Part shown: piece by piece, positions 26,800 to 35,640 of the stretch | Position numbering within the stretch: the stretch's first letter is position 1 | Layout of the letters: the number at the start of each line of letters is the position of its first letter | Assembly: GCF_003148845.1 (NCBI RefSeq) | Contig: NZ_QGHA01000002.1 | Span: 354,784 to 418,783, forward strand | Source: Mucilaginibacter oryzae | Lineage (GTDB): Bacteria; Bacteroidota; Bacteroidia; Sphingobacteriales; Sphingobacteriaceae | Reading direction: 5' to 3' | DNA length: 64,000 nucleotides | Translations under genes and position numbers: made by a program | The notes under the pieces: generated by a model | The model's database searches: none | What the model was told of the DNA's origin: nothing | Seen by the model: only the letters and a program-made list of their open reading frames with translations

Positions 26800-27762
26800 T
26801 TAACGCATCAGGCTATCTTCCTGTTCCTGCAGCAATCCCGAAAGCTTTAACCTGTACCTTTCAATTAACCTTTGCTGAAAATTTTCAGGTGCCGGTTTTG
26901 CAAAATGCCTGCCAGCGGCCATACTCATTACAGCGCCGCGCATGTTCAGCTTTTTTTGCTCGGTTTTTTTGTTCCAGCGGCCTGCTGTAATGTGCATCAA
27001 AGTATGATCAAGCCAGGCACCCAACCTGTTGTTGAACAGTAATTCGATAAAACTTTTAATCCGGTGCTTTCTTAACGGATTGGCCGTAGCCAGGCGCATG
27101 CATTTGTTGGGTAAAAAATCGCTGATCCAGGTATTGGCTTTGTAAAAATTTTCGAAGGTTGTATCGCCTTCAACCGGGATAATGGTGGCTACCTCAATAG
27201 CCGTATAAATGTTTTTTTCAACTATCTGTAGCTGTGCTTCGTCAACATAATAATTCATGCAATAGTTATGCTGTTTGCCCACCAAAAAGGTAAGCTTTTT
27301 AAACAGGTGCATAAAGGTGCGGGCCAGCCAAAGGCGGTTGGCCGTGGTAATGATAAAAAAATCGATATCCGAATTATCGTCGGCACAGTTTTTTGAAAGT
27401 GAGCCTGAAATGGCTATACCGCGCACATAGGGGAATTTAATCAGGAAAGCGCCCGCTTCTTTCGCTTTGGTCATTAGCCCGGCGGCTTTCTTGTTACCCT
27501 TAAGCCGCCTTGCGGCCACCATATAATCGTTTTTAAGCGAGTAAAATTGATCAAAACGGAAAATCAGTTTATTGTTTGTGAGGTAAGTCAGGGCTTGATC
27601 AAATTCATTCTGCCCGTGTTTTCTTTCCAGGAACAGGTAGATCTCGCCCCGGGTAAGGGGATAATCCCACATGTCAAAATATGCAAGTGCAGCTAAAATA
27701 TTATTGCGGGTAATTAGCAATTGCCTGTTGTTTTGTTGGGATATCGTCGCTATACTTTTCAC
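26800..27762 (-). CDS. nucleotidyltransferase-fold protein
   Basis: A 320-aa cytoplasmic protein. An N-terminal winged-helix-like region (about 20-85, LAALAYFDMWDYPLTRGEIY) is followed by a Pol-beta-type nucleotidyltransferase core: ISGSLSKNCADDNSDIDFFI (about 118-137), with the GS motif and the DXD metal pair. It starts with GTG; I see no better ATG. It stands beside the polysaccharide cluster and has its own ECF-type promoter of the shared class, which argues for a role in that pathway or its regulation. Its substrate is unknown. Confidence 0.72.
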   Translation of the reverse strand: MKSIATISQQNNRQLLITRNNILAALAYFDMWDYPLTRGEIYLFLERKHGQNEFDQALTYLTNNKLIFRFDQFYSLKNDYMVAARRLKGNKKAAGLMTKAKEAGAFLIKFPYVRGIAISGSLSKNCADDNSDIDFFIITTANRLWLARTFMHLFKKLTFLVGKQHNYCMNYYVDEAQLQIVEKNIYTAIEVATIIPVEGDTTFENFYKANTWISDFLPNKCMRLATANPLRKHRIKSFIELLFNNRLGAWLDHTLMHITAGRWNKKTEQKKLNMRGAVMSMAAGRHFAKPAPENFQQRLIERYRLKLSGLLQEQEDSLMR

Positions 27763-27782
27763 GTCTGGTTATTTATATAATG

Positions 27783-27811
27783 ATGACGTGGTTATATATG
27801 CGCTGGTTGCC
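27783..27811 (-). promoter_or_regulatory. ECF-type promoter, site A (nucleotidyltransferase gene)
   Basis: On the minus strand: GAGGCAACC (GGCAACC at 27811-27805), exactly 16 bases, then CGTCAT at 27788-27783. This is one of six related sites in the cluster. The predicted start of transcription is about 17 bases before the GTG at 27762. Confidence 0.7.
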
Positions 27812-27824
27812 TCTGGTAAATAAT

Positions 27825-29090
27825 TTACACCTTAATTTCAGGTTGATTTTCAGTTGCTTGCCCGGCGGCAGAGAAAACGAGCAATGAAAAGAAAACACCA
27901 TAAAAAAATATACCCTTATCTACATCCAAAAAATTTTCTGAAAAGGAAACGCAGGTGATGATCAGCATAAAGCTCAGCAACATAACGTCTTGTTTAATTA
28001 CGGCTGTTTTGAAGCCGAACAGCAGCGCCAACAGGTAGACCAAAACACCGGTAAGGCCCGATTTGATAAATAAACTGATAAACTGGTTATGCGCGTTAAG
28101 TTCGGCGATGTAGGAGCGGTAAAAGTGATGATCAAAAAAAGGATCCTGCAACAGGGCTATCTCCGTACCGGCGCCGTGCCCTATAACCGGCGATTGCGCG
28201 GCAACCTTCAGCGCTACGCCCCAGCGGGCCAGCCGCGGGTCGGTAAGTTCTGCACCGGTAGATTTGCTGAGGTCTTTCCTGAGGTCGGTAACAAAACGAT
28301 TTTTATAAGCACCGGTAGCAAAAATGCCCGCTATCACCAGTAAAGATGCCGACATGGCAACCATCACGAACTTTTTGCGTACCTGTTTCGATAATAAAAA
28401 CAGCGGCACAGCGATATTGACGGCCAGCATCAGCGCAACAAAAACCGATTTGGCGCTTAACTGTACAATGCCGACCGCAAGTACGGCACAACACACCCAA
28501 TAAGTTATTTTAATTGGTCGCCGCTTTTGCAAAATAAGCCTGTAAATGAAGTAAATTAACCCGATACCAATCTGCATAGAAAAAAAGGTGGCATGCATTT
28601 CAAGCGGTTCTGAAAAGTTATGATTGGTGAACGCCGGGGAAGCCAGCGCCCGCACAGGCAAATGATAATAGCGCACGGTATAAAGCGCATGAAAAAACAG
28701 ATATATGATGGTGATAACGCAGCCCGCCGAAAAAATAAGCAACAGGTTATCCCGGTATTTTTTCAAATCAAGGGTGTTAAAACAGCAGATTAGCGGGATG
28801 AGCAAAATAGTTACCTGCCTGCCCAGTTCGGTAAAGCCCTGCGGTTTATTGGTAGAATAAACTATGCTGAAAAGCGTAATAAAAAACACAGCCGTTAGTG
28901 CGAAGTTAGCCTTTGTAAAAACGGCTTTAATATCGCTTTTACGGATCTGTATAAGGGTATGCACAGCCAAACCTGTTAAAAGCAGGTGACTGTAAAACAG
29001 GTTATATGGCAGGCTAAGCAATAACAGCGCGATTAAATAATAGCTTATCCGGTTGCTTAGCGTATCGTCAGGCTTCAATAATTTTTCCAT
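27825..29090 (-). CDS. O-antigen ligase / polymerase-like membrane protein
   Basis: About 422 aa with some ten hydrophobic segments and a periplasmic loop before the last group. The segment PRLARWGVALKVAAQSPVIGHGAG ... YIAELNAHNQFISLFIKSGLTGVLVYLLAL is typical of the Wzy/WaaL (O-antigen ligase) family. It should polymerise repeat units or attach finished glycan. I chose the ATG at 29090; a TTG at 29114 would lengthen the overlap with the upstream gene. It overlaps that glycosyltransferase gene by 23 bp and is the last gene of a five-gene minus-strand operon. Confidence 0.85.
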   Translation of the reverse strand: MEKLLKPDDTLSNRISYYLIALLLLSLPYNLFYSHLLLTGLAVHTLIQIRKSDIKAVFTKANFALTAVFFITLFSIVYSTNKPQGFTELGRQVTILLIPLICCFNTLDLKKYRDNLLLIFSAGCVITIIYLFFHALYTVRYYHLPVRALASPAFTNHNFSEPLEMHATFFSMQIGIGLIYFIYRLILQKRRPIKITYWVCCAVLAVGIVQLSAKSVFVALMLAVNIAVPLFLLSKQVRKKFVMVAMSASLLVIAGIFATGAYKNRFVTDLRKDLSKSTGAELTDPRLARWGVALKVAAQSPVIGHGAGTEIALLQDPFFDHHFYRSYIAELNAHNQFISLFIKSGLTGVLVYLLALLFGFKTAVIKQDVMLLSFMLIITCVSFSENFLDVDKGIFFYGVFFSLLVFSAAGQATENQPEIKV

Positions 29091-30195
29091 CTTTTTGCTT
29101 GCGGTAGCATTCAATTATAAAATCTTCGTAATCGTTTATCACTACATCCCAATTAAACTGGTATTGAATTTTTTTCAGGTTGTTTTTCACCATGGCGCGC
29201 TCGGTATCATGGCGCTGCACGTTCTCAACCAGGTGCTTTACTTCGGCTGCGTTGTCAAAATAAAAGGCATCCGAGTTTAATACCGATTTGTTGAAGGGGT
29301 TGTTATGCGCGGCTATCAGGGCTTCGCTGGCCATAGCCTCTAACAGGGATGGGTTGGTGCCCCCAACGCTGTGCCCATGAAAATACAGGTAACTGTTATT
29401 TTGCAGCGCCCGCACTACCGAGTTATCAAAGTTTGCTCCCTTAAACTGGATGCGGTCGTCATTTTTAAATTTATGGGTAATGAATTTACCAAAACGGTTA
29501 CTTGTATCGCCCAAAACCATAAAGCACTTTCTGGACGAGCTGTTGTTAAAACCCTCTAAAATGGTTTCAATGTTATTTTCGGGTTCCATGCGGGCCATCA
29601 GCAAAAAATAATCTTCCTTTAGTACCTCGCTTTTGTCAAACAGTTCACGTTCCTGTTCCGAAAACAGGTCGGCACCGTAAGGGATATAACGGCTGTCAAC
29701 ACAATACTTGTCCTGCAGGTAAGCGCGGATCACCCTCGAATCGGAGATATAATATTGGCTGTGCTTTATAGCCAGTTTTTCGGCATATTTTAAAAATTTC
29801 TGAACCGGTCGGGAGTATTTGCTCCGTTTCCACTCCAGGCCATCCATGTTGGTAATGATGGTGCTTCCGGTTGGGTACAGGGTTCCCCAAACCGAGCTGC
29901 TGGTATAGCCCATCAGCAACACCACATCGAATTTCCGCCTGCGGGCATCCATAATACAATTAAAATCGTAGGCAAACTGCCCGGCGGTGCCAATAAGGTA
30001 TTCGGGGTCATAACAATGAACTATATTCACACCGTTCCAGCTATTGGCGGTATAGGGGTGGTTATGCGAGTTGTAAACCGTAACCGAGTGCCCCTTTTTT
30101 ACTAAACCGGCCGATACATACTCCGAGATATGCTCAAACCCGCCATAATAGTTCGGGATTCCGCGCGTGCCTAAAATCGCTATGCTCAGTTTCAT
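29068..30195 (-). CDS. glycosyltransferase family 4 with DUF1972 N-terminus
   Basis: A 375-aa cytoplasmic GT-B enzyme. The N-terminal DUF1972 domain is clear (MKLSIAILGTRGIPNYYGGFEH, about 1-175). The C-terminal nucleotide-sugar domain contains MARMEPENNIETILEGF and the SVGGTNPSLLEAMASEALIAA donor-binding block (about 270-300). Relatives include rhamnosyl- and galactosyltransferases of capsule and O-antigen loci; donor and acceptor are not readable here. It overlaps its upstream neighbour by 62 bp and its downstream neighbour by 23 bp, which suggests translational coupling. Confidence 0.88.
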   Translation of the reverse strand: MKLSIAILGTRGIPNYYGGFEHISEYVSAGLVKKGHSVTVYNSHNHPYTANSWNGVNIVHCYDPEYLIGTAGQFAYDFNCIMDARRRKFDVVLLMGYTSSSVWGTLYPTGSTIITNMDGLEWKRSKYSRPVQKFLKYAEKLAIKHSQYYISDSRVIRAYLQDKYCVDSRYIPYGADLFSEQERELFDKSEVLKEDYFLLMARMEPENNIETILEGFNNSSSRKCFMVLGDTSNRFGKFITHKFKNDDRIQFKGANFDNSVVRALQNNSYLYFHGHSVGGTNPSLLEAMASEALIAAHNNPFNKSVLNSDAFYFDNAAEVKHLVENVQRHDTERAMVKNNLKKIQYQFNWDVVINDYEDFIIECYRKQKDGKIIEA

Positions 30196-31336
30196 GTTGT
30201 TTGTAGTTTGCTTTTAACAGATTATAAAAAAGGGCGCTGCTGTTTTGCCAGTTGTAGCGCTGTTCCACCTGCCTGGCCACCCATGCCGTAAAGGTTTCGG
30301 TTGGTGGATACAGCGCCATTTGTAGTAATTTTTGCTCAAAAACCGAATCATCAGCCGGGTTAAATGTATGCGGCTTAAAAAAATCAAAGCTTTGCATGGC
30401 TGTTTCTGATGAACAAAGCACCGGTGCGCCGCAAATGGCCGCTTCCAGCGGCGGGATGCCAAATCCCTCGGCTTTAGATGGGTATACAAAAAGGCGGCAG
30501 GCGCGGTAAAACGCCGCCAGATCGGCTTGTCCGGCTTGCTTTACCCACAGAAACAGGCGCTTTTGTTCGACTGTTAAGCCGGCTATCAATTCCTGTAGTC
30601 CGGGAGTTTTGATGGATTCCTTGCCGATGAACACCAGCCCGATTCCTTGCTTGTAAAGGTTTAACTCAAGATATTTTTTTAACAGCAATAGATGGTTTTT
30701 ACGCGGCTCGATTCTGCTGGTGTATAGAATGAAATTTTTAATGCCGAATTTTTTTTCAATCAGTTCAACGGCTTCCTGTTTTGAGTTTTGGAATTGCAGC
30801 AGCGAATTACCTACACCGTTTGATATGATATGCACCTGGTTTTGGTGAATGCCATAATAATGGCAAATACGGCTTTTTGAATATTCAGATACCGTGGTTT
30901 TGATATCAGCATTTATCAAACTCCGCCCAAAAAGGTAATTGCGCAACCTGCTGAACAACCATGGGAAATCCTCCCTGAAATCATTAAACAAGATATCATG
31001 CATGGTAACGATATACCGGCAGCCCGCTATTTTACGCGGACTGACGTACTGAAAATGAGCGAAATCGAAATGGTGTTTTTTAATAAAGCCTGGGATATCA
31101 AAAACAAAGCGCAGGATGTTCAGTCCGCGGTTCTTGTACTGAAGGATGTTTTTTAGGGGCAAATTCGGAAACAGCCTGCGGATGTTAGCTGTATCACGTG
31201 CGCCTATATAAATATCCAGTTCGGGATAATCGTTTATTAAGCGGTTGTACAACTCGCGGATGAAAGTTTGAGCCCCCTGAAATTCTTTATCAAACGAGTG
31301 GGCGTCAACAAAAATTTTGATCTTGTTAATTGCCAT
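30134..31336 (-). CDS. glycosyltransferase family 1/4
   Basis: A 400-aa GT-B enzyme: an N-terminal acceptor domain (FDFAHFQYVSPRKIAG, VTMHDILFNDFREDFPW) and a donor domain with ILYTSRIEPRKNHLLLLKKY and the FVYPSKAEGFGIPPLEAAICGAPVL motif (about 305-330), where the EGFG...E pair binds the sugar nucleotide. It is part of the tightly packed polysaccharide operon: it overlaps the GT2 gene upstream by 11 bp and the DUF1972 glycosyltransferase gene downstream by 62 bp. The sugar specificity is unknown. Confidence 0.88.
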   Translation of the reverse strand: MAINKIKIFVDAHSFDKEFQGAQTFIRELYNRLINDYPELDIYIGARDTANIRRLFPNLPLKNILQYKNRGLNILRFVFDIPGFIKKHHFDFAHFQYVSPRKIAGCRYIVTMHDILFNDFREDFPWLFSRLRNYLFGRSLINADIKTTVSEYSKSRICHYYGIHQNQVHIISNGVGNSLLQFQNSKQEAVELIEKKFGIKNFILYTSRIEPRKNHLLLLKKYLELNLYKQGIGLVFIGKESIKTPGLQELIAGLTVEQKRLFLWVKQAGQADLAAFYRACRLFVYPSKAEGFGIPPLEAAICGAPVLCSSETAMQSFDFFKPHTFNPADDSVFEQKLLQMALYPPTETFTAWVARQVEQRYNWQNSSALFYNLLKANYKQHETEHSDFRHARNPELLWRV

Positions 31337-32345
31337 AGTTCAACTCCTTTCGTGTTAAAACCGGCGCGGATGTCTCTACTTCCTTCAAACGAAAATTGTT
31401 TTTGGTTAGCCGGTAAATCCTGCTCAGGGTATTTTCAGGCAGGAATGACATCAACAGTAAAAAGAGGTTTTGAACATGCAGCGGACTAATTGACAGTGAC
31501 TTTGCCAGGTTAGTTCTTGCTTTTTCGGGCTGGTAATTATTCCACAGATATTTTTTGCCCAGCAGGGCATAATACGCGCCTTTCTTAATACGGGGCGATA
31601 GTTGCCTGGCGCCGATTACGGCTAATTCCCTTCCTTCTTCGGCGGTAATACTTAGTTTGCGCAGTGCTTTGTATTTAATGTTCCTGAACCGTTTGGTCCG
31701 CCATTTTTCATCAATAGTGATAGATGCGGAGTTGAGCCGTACTTTTATCAGCGGTTGATTGAGGTTAAAAGCCTTTTGGTGTTTCAGGATCCCCGCCCAT
31801 AAAAAATGATCTTCAAAAGTATAGGCCAATTCATTGTAGCCGCCCGCGTTTAAAATAGCATCCTTTTTATAAAACACGCTCGAGTGGATAAAAGGGCAAA
31901 TCCTGTAGCTTAGCTGCTTGATCTCGTTATGGCTAAATGCATCAGGCTGCCAGGTAAAAACCGGGTCGCCGCGCTCGTCAGTGTAATCCACCGCCGATCC
32001 GATGATGGTGTAGCAGGGATGCGAGCATATAAAATCATATTGTACCTGAAGGCGGTACGGGTAGCAAACGTCATCAGCATCAAAACGGGCTATGTATGGC
32101 GCGCGGGCATGCTGTAATCCTATATTCAGCGCTGCGGCTACGCCTTTGTTTTCCTGGCTTACAACGGTTATACGCTCGTCGTTAAATGAGCGTATAACCC
32201 GGAGGGTATCGTCGGTCGATCCGTCGTTCACAATCAGCAGTTCGAAGTCGGTAAATGTTTGTTCCAGTACCGAATTAATGGCTTCGCCAATATATTGTCC
32301 TGCATTATAGGCAGGCATTAACACGGTAATTTTAGGGCTAAGCAT
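31326..32345 (-). CDS. glycosyltransferase family 2
   Basis: A 339-aa GT-A enzyme. PKITVLMPAYNAGQYIGEAI opens the domain; LIVNDGSTDDTLRVI and YIARFDADDVCYP carry the two aspartate sites for UDP-sugar and metal (the DXD-like DAD at about 93-95). The C-terminal third is helical and may bind the membrane or acceptor. It overlaps the polymerase-like gene by 8 bp upstream and the next glycosyltransferase gene by 11 bp downstream. Confidence 0.92.
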   Translation of the reverse strand: MLSPKITVLMPAYNAGQYIGEAINSVLEQTFTDFELLIVNDGSTDDTLRVIRSFNDERITVVSQENKGVAAALNIGLQHARAPYIARFDADDVCYPYRLQVQYDFICSHPCYTIIGSAVDYTDERGDPVFTWQPDAFSHNEIKQLSYRICPFIHSSVFYKKDAILNAGGYNELAYTFEDHFLWAGILKHQKAFNLNQPLIKVRLNSASITIDEKWRTKRFRNIKYKALRKLSITAEEGRELAVIGARQLSPRIKKGAYYALLGKKYLWNNYQPEKARTNLAKSLSISPLHVQNLFLLLMSFLPENTLSRIYRLTKNNFRLKEVETSAPVLTRKELNYGN

Positions 32346-34014
32346 ATATTAGCCCTTCCATTTTTTTAGTTGCTGTTTTCAAGGCAAATGTAGTAGTGCT
32401 TTCTTTGATATCGAGCAAAAGCAGCAGTTCAAAAATTACCATTACCGAAAGTTGCTCAAACCAGTAATCGATAAAAAGTACACCGGCAGCCAGCAGCAGG
32501 ATAGGGAGACCGTAACTCAGTTTTTTATAATGCCTGGCAAAGTAGCCAAGGTAAAACACCACGAAAATGATCAACCCGGCAATGCCGTATTCGCTTAATA
32601 GCTGATCATAAGTTGAACATGGATTGTTCCGCACCGAACGGAAACTTATATTCCTGCTGAAATAGTTAAGGTACAGATCGAGGTGATTGGCCATAAAAGC
32701 CGGGTGGATATATACATGGCGGGGCGAATATTGACCTCTTATACCAGCTCCCGCTGCCCTGAAGGCTATTTTTGATGAGAAATTGCCTGGCCCTAAGCCA
32801 AAAATGCTTTTTTGCGGATGGGCTTTGAGATAATTTGCTGTTTGAATCATCGCCGTTATTTTACCCTGCTGGCGTGGTATAACATCCTTCATCTGTGAAA
32901 GCGGTAGTTGAGCCTGGTGTAGCGCGATAAAATCAAGCAGCTGCTTCCTGTCGGGTGTGGTATCATGGCTGATAAAATATTCGGGCTTAAAGGTATCAGG
33001 CGGCGGAATGTACACCCGGCCTCCATCTGTTTGGGGCAGTTTCCTTAGCTTTTCATCAAACGCGTTTACTTTTTCTCTTTTGTCCCGGGCATTGCTCAGG
33101 CTGTCGAGATAATGCTGCGCAAAGTTGCGGCGTTGTTCCCGGCGGTCCGGAATATCGTTTTTTTGTGGTGATGAGCTGCCGTTCGGGCTTGTAACCTTGG
33201 CTTTGGCAAACATTTCCTTCATCATCTCATCAATGTAGTTTGCATTTTCAGGTGATATTTTCACTAATGAAACTACATACACCAGTATAGCCGCAACAAT
33301 GATACTTTTTTGGTCGCGGGTGCTTTTAAAAATAAAGGTGAAAGCCAGCACCAGCAAAAGCAGCAGACTAACCATGTTGCTGAACGTAAGCGCGAGTGTA
33401 GCCATACAAACAAGCGCCATGGTGAGGTTGCGTTTAAAAATAAAAAAGAGCGCCCCGAACGCGCAGATAATAGCATTGGTTGATGATATATCGAAGCTGA
33501 CGCCTGCTATGTTGTCGCCGGTATTGATAAAATACTGCTGGTTCATGCCCCTGAATGTATAGGGATTGATAGTCTTGGTAACCCACATGATGTAAATGAG
33601 GTTACCTGCCGAGAAGAGGGCGTTGATGATGAAAAAAACGATCAGCGTATGATATATGGTTTCGGTAGTTAACTTCTCAACCATTAACTTAAGCTGGTGG
33701 ATGGCTAATAATGCCATTGCCCAGCAGGTTAATGCCCAGCCAAATACCATCAGATAGTTTATAGTAAAAAGGCTTTTATCGGTAATAAAGGCTATTGCGG
33801 CTATCGGGAAAACAAGGAGGTAAAAAAGGGGCAACCTGCTGTTTTTAAGCTGGAAGCCGAATTTAAAATCGGGTTGCGATAGGTAAACAAAAAGTATAGC
33901 GATTGCTTTTGCAGGTATTTTTACATTCATAAAAAGCAGCAGGAAGATGAGCAGCCGCCAATCGGCGTAACTTTTCCATTTTTTGATATCAAACACCTTC
34001 AGGCCTGCAGTCAT
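32338..34014 (-). CDS. O-antigen polymerase-like integral membrane protein
   Basis: A 558-aa protein with some ten membrane segments and a large extracytoplasmic loop (about 265-430, rich in Pro, Lys and Asp) before two last helices. This Wzy-like topology, and the segment PQKSIFGLGPGNFSSKIAFRAAG ... YDQLLSEYGIAGLIIFVVFYLGYF, support a polymerase role; sequence similarity of this family is low, so the call rests on topology and context. It is the first gene of the five-gene minus-strand operon and has an ECF-type promoter about 75 bases upstream. Confidence 0.72.
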   Translation of the reverse strand: MTAGLKVFDIKKWKSYADWRLLIFLLLFMNVKIPAKAIAILFVYLSQPDFKFGFQLKNSRLPLFYLLVFPIAAIAFITDKSLFTINYLMVFGWALTCWAMALLAIHQLKLMVEKLTTETIYHTLIVFFIINALFSAGNLIYIMWVTKTINPYTFRGMNQQYFINTGDNIAGVSFDISSTNAIICAFGALFFIFKRNLTMALVCMATLALTFSNMVSLLLLLVLAFTFIFKSTRDQKSIIVAAILVYVVSLVKISPENANYIDEMMKEMFAKAKVTSPNGSSSPQKNDIPDRREQRRNFAQHYLDSLSNARDKREKVNAFDEKLRKLPQTDGGRVYIPPPDTFKPEYFISHDTTPDRKQLLDFIALHQAQLPLSQMKDVIPRQQGKITAMIQTANYLKAHPQKSIFGLGPGNFSSKIAFRAAGAGIRGQYSPRHVYIHPAFMANHLDLYLNYFSRNISFRSVRNNPCSTYDQLLSEYGIAGLIIFVVFYLGYFARHYKKLSYGLPILLLAAGVLFIDYWFEQLSVMVIFELLLLLDIKESTTTFALKTATKKMEGLIYA

Positions 34015-34091
34015 TTTCGCTTTTTATTAATTGATTGGGCAAAGTCTCGTATTCATTTACAGGCTACATTGCCCAACCACGTTTAAAGTGA

Positions 34092-34120
34092 GTTACGGGC
34101 GAGAAAATAGAATGGTTGCC
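34092..34120 (-). promoter_or_regulatory. ECF-type promoter, site B (polymerase-GT-ligase operon)
   Basis: On the minus strand: GAGGCAACC (GGCAACC at 34120-34114), 16 bases, CGTAAC at 34097-34092. It would drive the five genes from 34014 down to 27825. Confidence 0.7.
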
Positions 34121-34172
34121 TCGATATGAGCCGTATATTGCAGATATTTATATCATCAATAATGATATTACA

Positions 34173-34201
34173 GGCAACCCCGGCGTAAAAACGGTAGTAT
34201 A
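34173..34201 (+). promoter_or_regulatory. ECF-type promoter, degenerate site (flippase operon)
   Basis: Plus strand: CAGGCAACC (GGCAACC at 34173-34179), then 16 bases, then AGTATA at 34196-34201. The -35 is perfect and the spacing is right, but the -10 lacks the initial C and final T. It lies just before the flippase start. Confidence 0.45.
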
Positions 34202-34221
34202 GCCTTATAAAAAGCACGGCA

Positions 34222-35640
34222 TTGCTCAGGAACAAAGCGTTTGTTAAAATTTTCTCGTCGGGCTTGCAGGCCCTTGCCGTGCAGGTGCTTGGCAGCGTTT
34301 TCTTTTACCTCATTTCGGTTTATTTAAGTAAGGAGAGTTTTGGGGCTATCAGTTGGATGAATGCCTTGTCAATTTTTATTACCACCATTTTGGGTTTCGG
34401 ACTGGAACAGGTGGTAGTAAGGCGGATCGCAGCTTCCGGCCGGTCGGATTGGGCTGCTGCTGCTTTTCTGTTTCATGCTGTCGCAGCTTTCTTTGCAGCA
34501 TTGCTCTTATTGATGCTATTGAGCATGCTGGCTAAGGATCAGGTAGACCTGTATAAAACACTCCCCTGGTTTTTTGTGGCGCAAGGCCTGCTGTTTATAG
34601 GCATCCCCCTAAAACAATACCTCAACGCTAAGGAAAAATTTATGCCTTATGGTGTTATAGCCATTATAACCAACAGCGCGAGGATTGCCTTAGCGTTATG
34701 GCTGATCAATAATCGCCGGTTAACGGTAAATACTATCATTATTACTATGATCTTTACCGCCGCTGCCGAATGGTTAGCTCTTCTAATCTATATAGTCACC
34801 AAAACCGGCTTTAGTTTTAAAGTCCGGTTCCGGGCCTATATAAAGCTGCTGAAGGAAGCATCGGCACAATATATATCCGTGATATTTGACATGAGCCTTT
34901 CGCGTATGGATTGGCTGCTGCTGGGTTTTATGGCCAGTAAAACTGTGCTGGCCGATTACAGTTTCGCCTACCGGGCCTATGAATTATCGCGTTTGCCCAT
35001 GCTCATTATCGCCCCGGTTATTTTGCCCCGGCTTGCCCGTTTTATGGCCGCTAAAGCCAGCATTCAGTTTGAAGAACAGGTTGACGCTTTAAACCGGGTG
35101 GAGTTGTTTGCCGCGGTATTGATTACGCTGGTGTTAAATATATTATGGACACCGGTAGTTGGTATGATAACCGGCGGGAAGTACGGCGCTACCAACGCAA
35201 CCGAATTTTTAATCCTTTCGGCTTGTATCCCGTTACAATTTTTTATCAACCTGCTATGGTCGGTTAGTTTCAGCGCAAAAAAATATAAAACGGTTTCAGC
35301 TATTACCGTAAGTTGTGCCCTGGCTAATATCGTTTTAAATTTAATAGCGATACCCTTGCTTGGCGGGATGGGATCGGCTTTGGTATTTTTATTTACTAAC
35401 CTGCTGCAGGCATTTTTATATTACCGGTTGGTTAATAAAAGGTTAATGAACATTCGCCTTTTTGCTTTCGCTTTTTTTGTGGTTGCAGGCCTCCTTGCCT
35501 GGTTTATTACTGGAGTGATAAACGTTCATGTTATATTGAGGCTTTTGCTGGCCATTGCTATTTATGTAGCGGCAGTGCTGCTATCCAAACAAGTTAGTAA
35601 AGTTCACCTCCAAAAAAGTAAACAGTTTTTAGCCCGATGA
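34222..35640 (+). CDS. polysaccharide flippase (Wzx/MATE-like)
   Basis: A 472-aa membrane protein with twelve or more hydrophobic segments across its whole length and the GSVFFYLISVYLSKESFGAISWM opening typical of oligosaccharide flippases. It would move lipid-linked repeat units across the inner membrane for the Wzy-like polymerase. It starts with TTG: the frame closes at a TAG at 34195 and offers no ATG near the N-terminus. Its stop overlaps the start of the next glycosyltransferase by 4 bp (ATGA), so the two genes are coupled. Confidence 0.87.
   Translation: MLRNKAFVKIFSSGLQALAVQVLGSVFFYLISVYLSKESFGAISWMNALSIFITTILGFGLEQVVVRRIAASGRSDWAAAAFLFHAVAAFFAALLLLMLLSMLAKDQVDLYKTLPWFFVAQGLLFIGIPLKQYLNAKEKFMPYGVIAIITNSARIALALWLINNRRLTVNTIIITMIFTAAAEWLALLIYIVTKTGFSFKVRFRAYIKLLKEASAQYISVIFDMSLSRMDWLLLGFMASKTVLADYSFAYRAYELSRLPMLIIAPVILPRLARFMAAKASIQFEEQVDALNRVELFAAVLITLVLNILWTPVVGMITGGKYGATNATEFLILSACIPLQFFINLLWSVSFSAKKYKTVSAITVSCALANIVLNLIAIPLLGGMGSALVFLFTNLLQAFLYYRLVNKRLMNIRLFAFAFFVVAGLLAWFITGVINVHVILRLLLAIAIYVAAVLLSKQVSKVHLQKSKQFLAR

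Noticed and set aside
28200..28360. GGCAACC strings inside the ligase-like gene, one with a CGT after 15 bases
   Set aside because: Inside coding sequence, spacer is 15 instead of 16, and the gene lies on the other strand; likely chance. The same holds for GGCAACC in other genes (4938, 21506, 33835, 47351), which lack a spaced CG.
34035..34076. TTGGGCAA / TTGCCCAA inverted repeat between the divergent operons
   Set aside because: Only 8 bp with a 26-bp gap, and it is explained as well by chance in a region with two stronger promoter signals.
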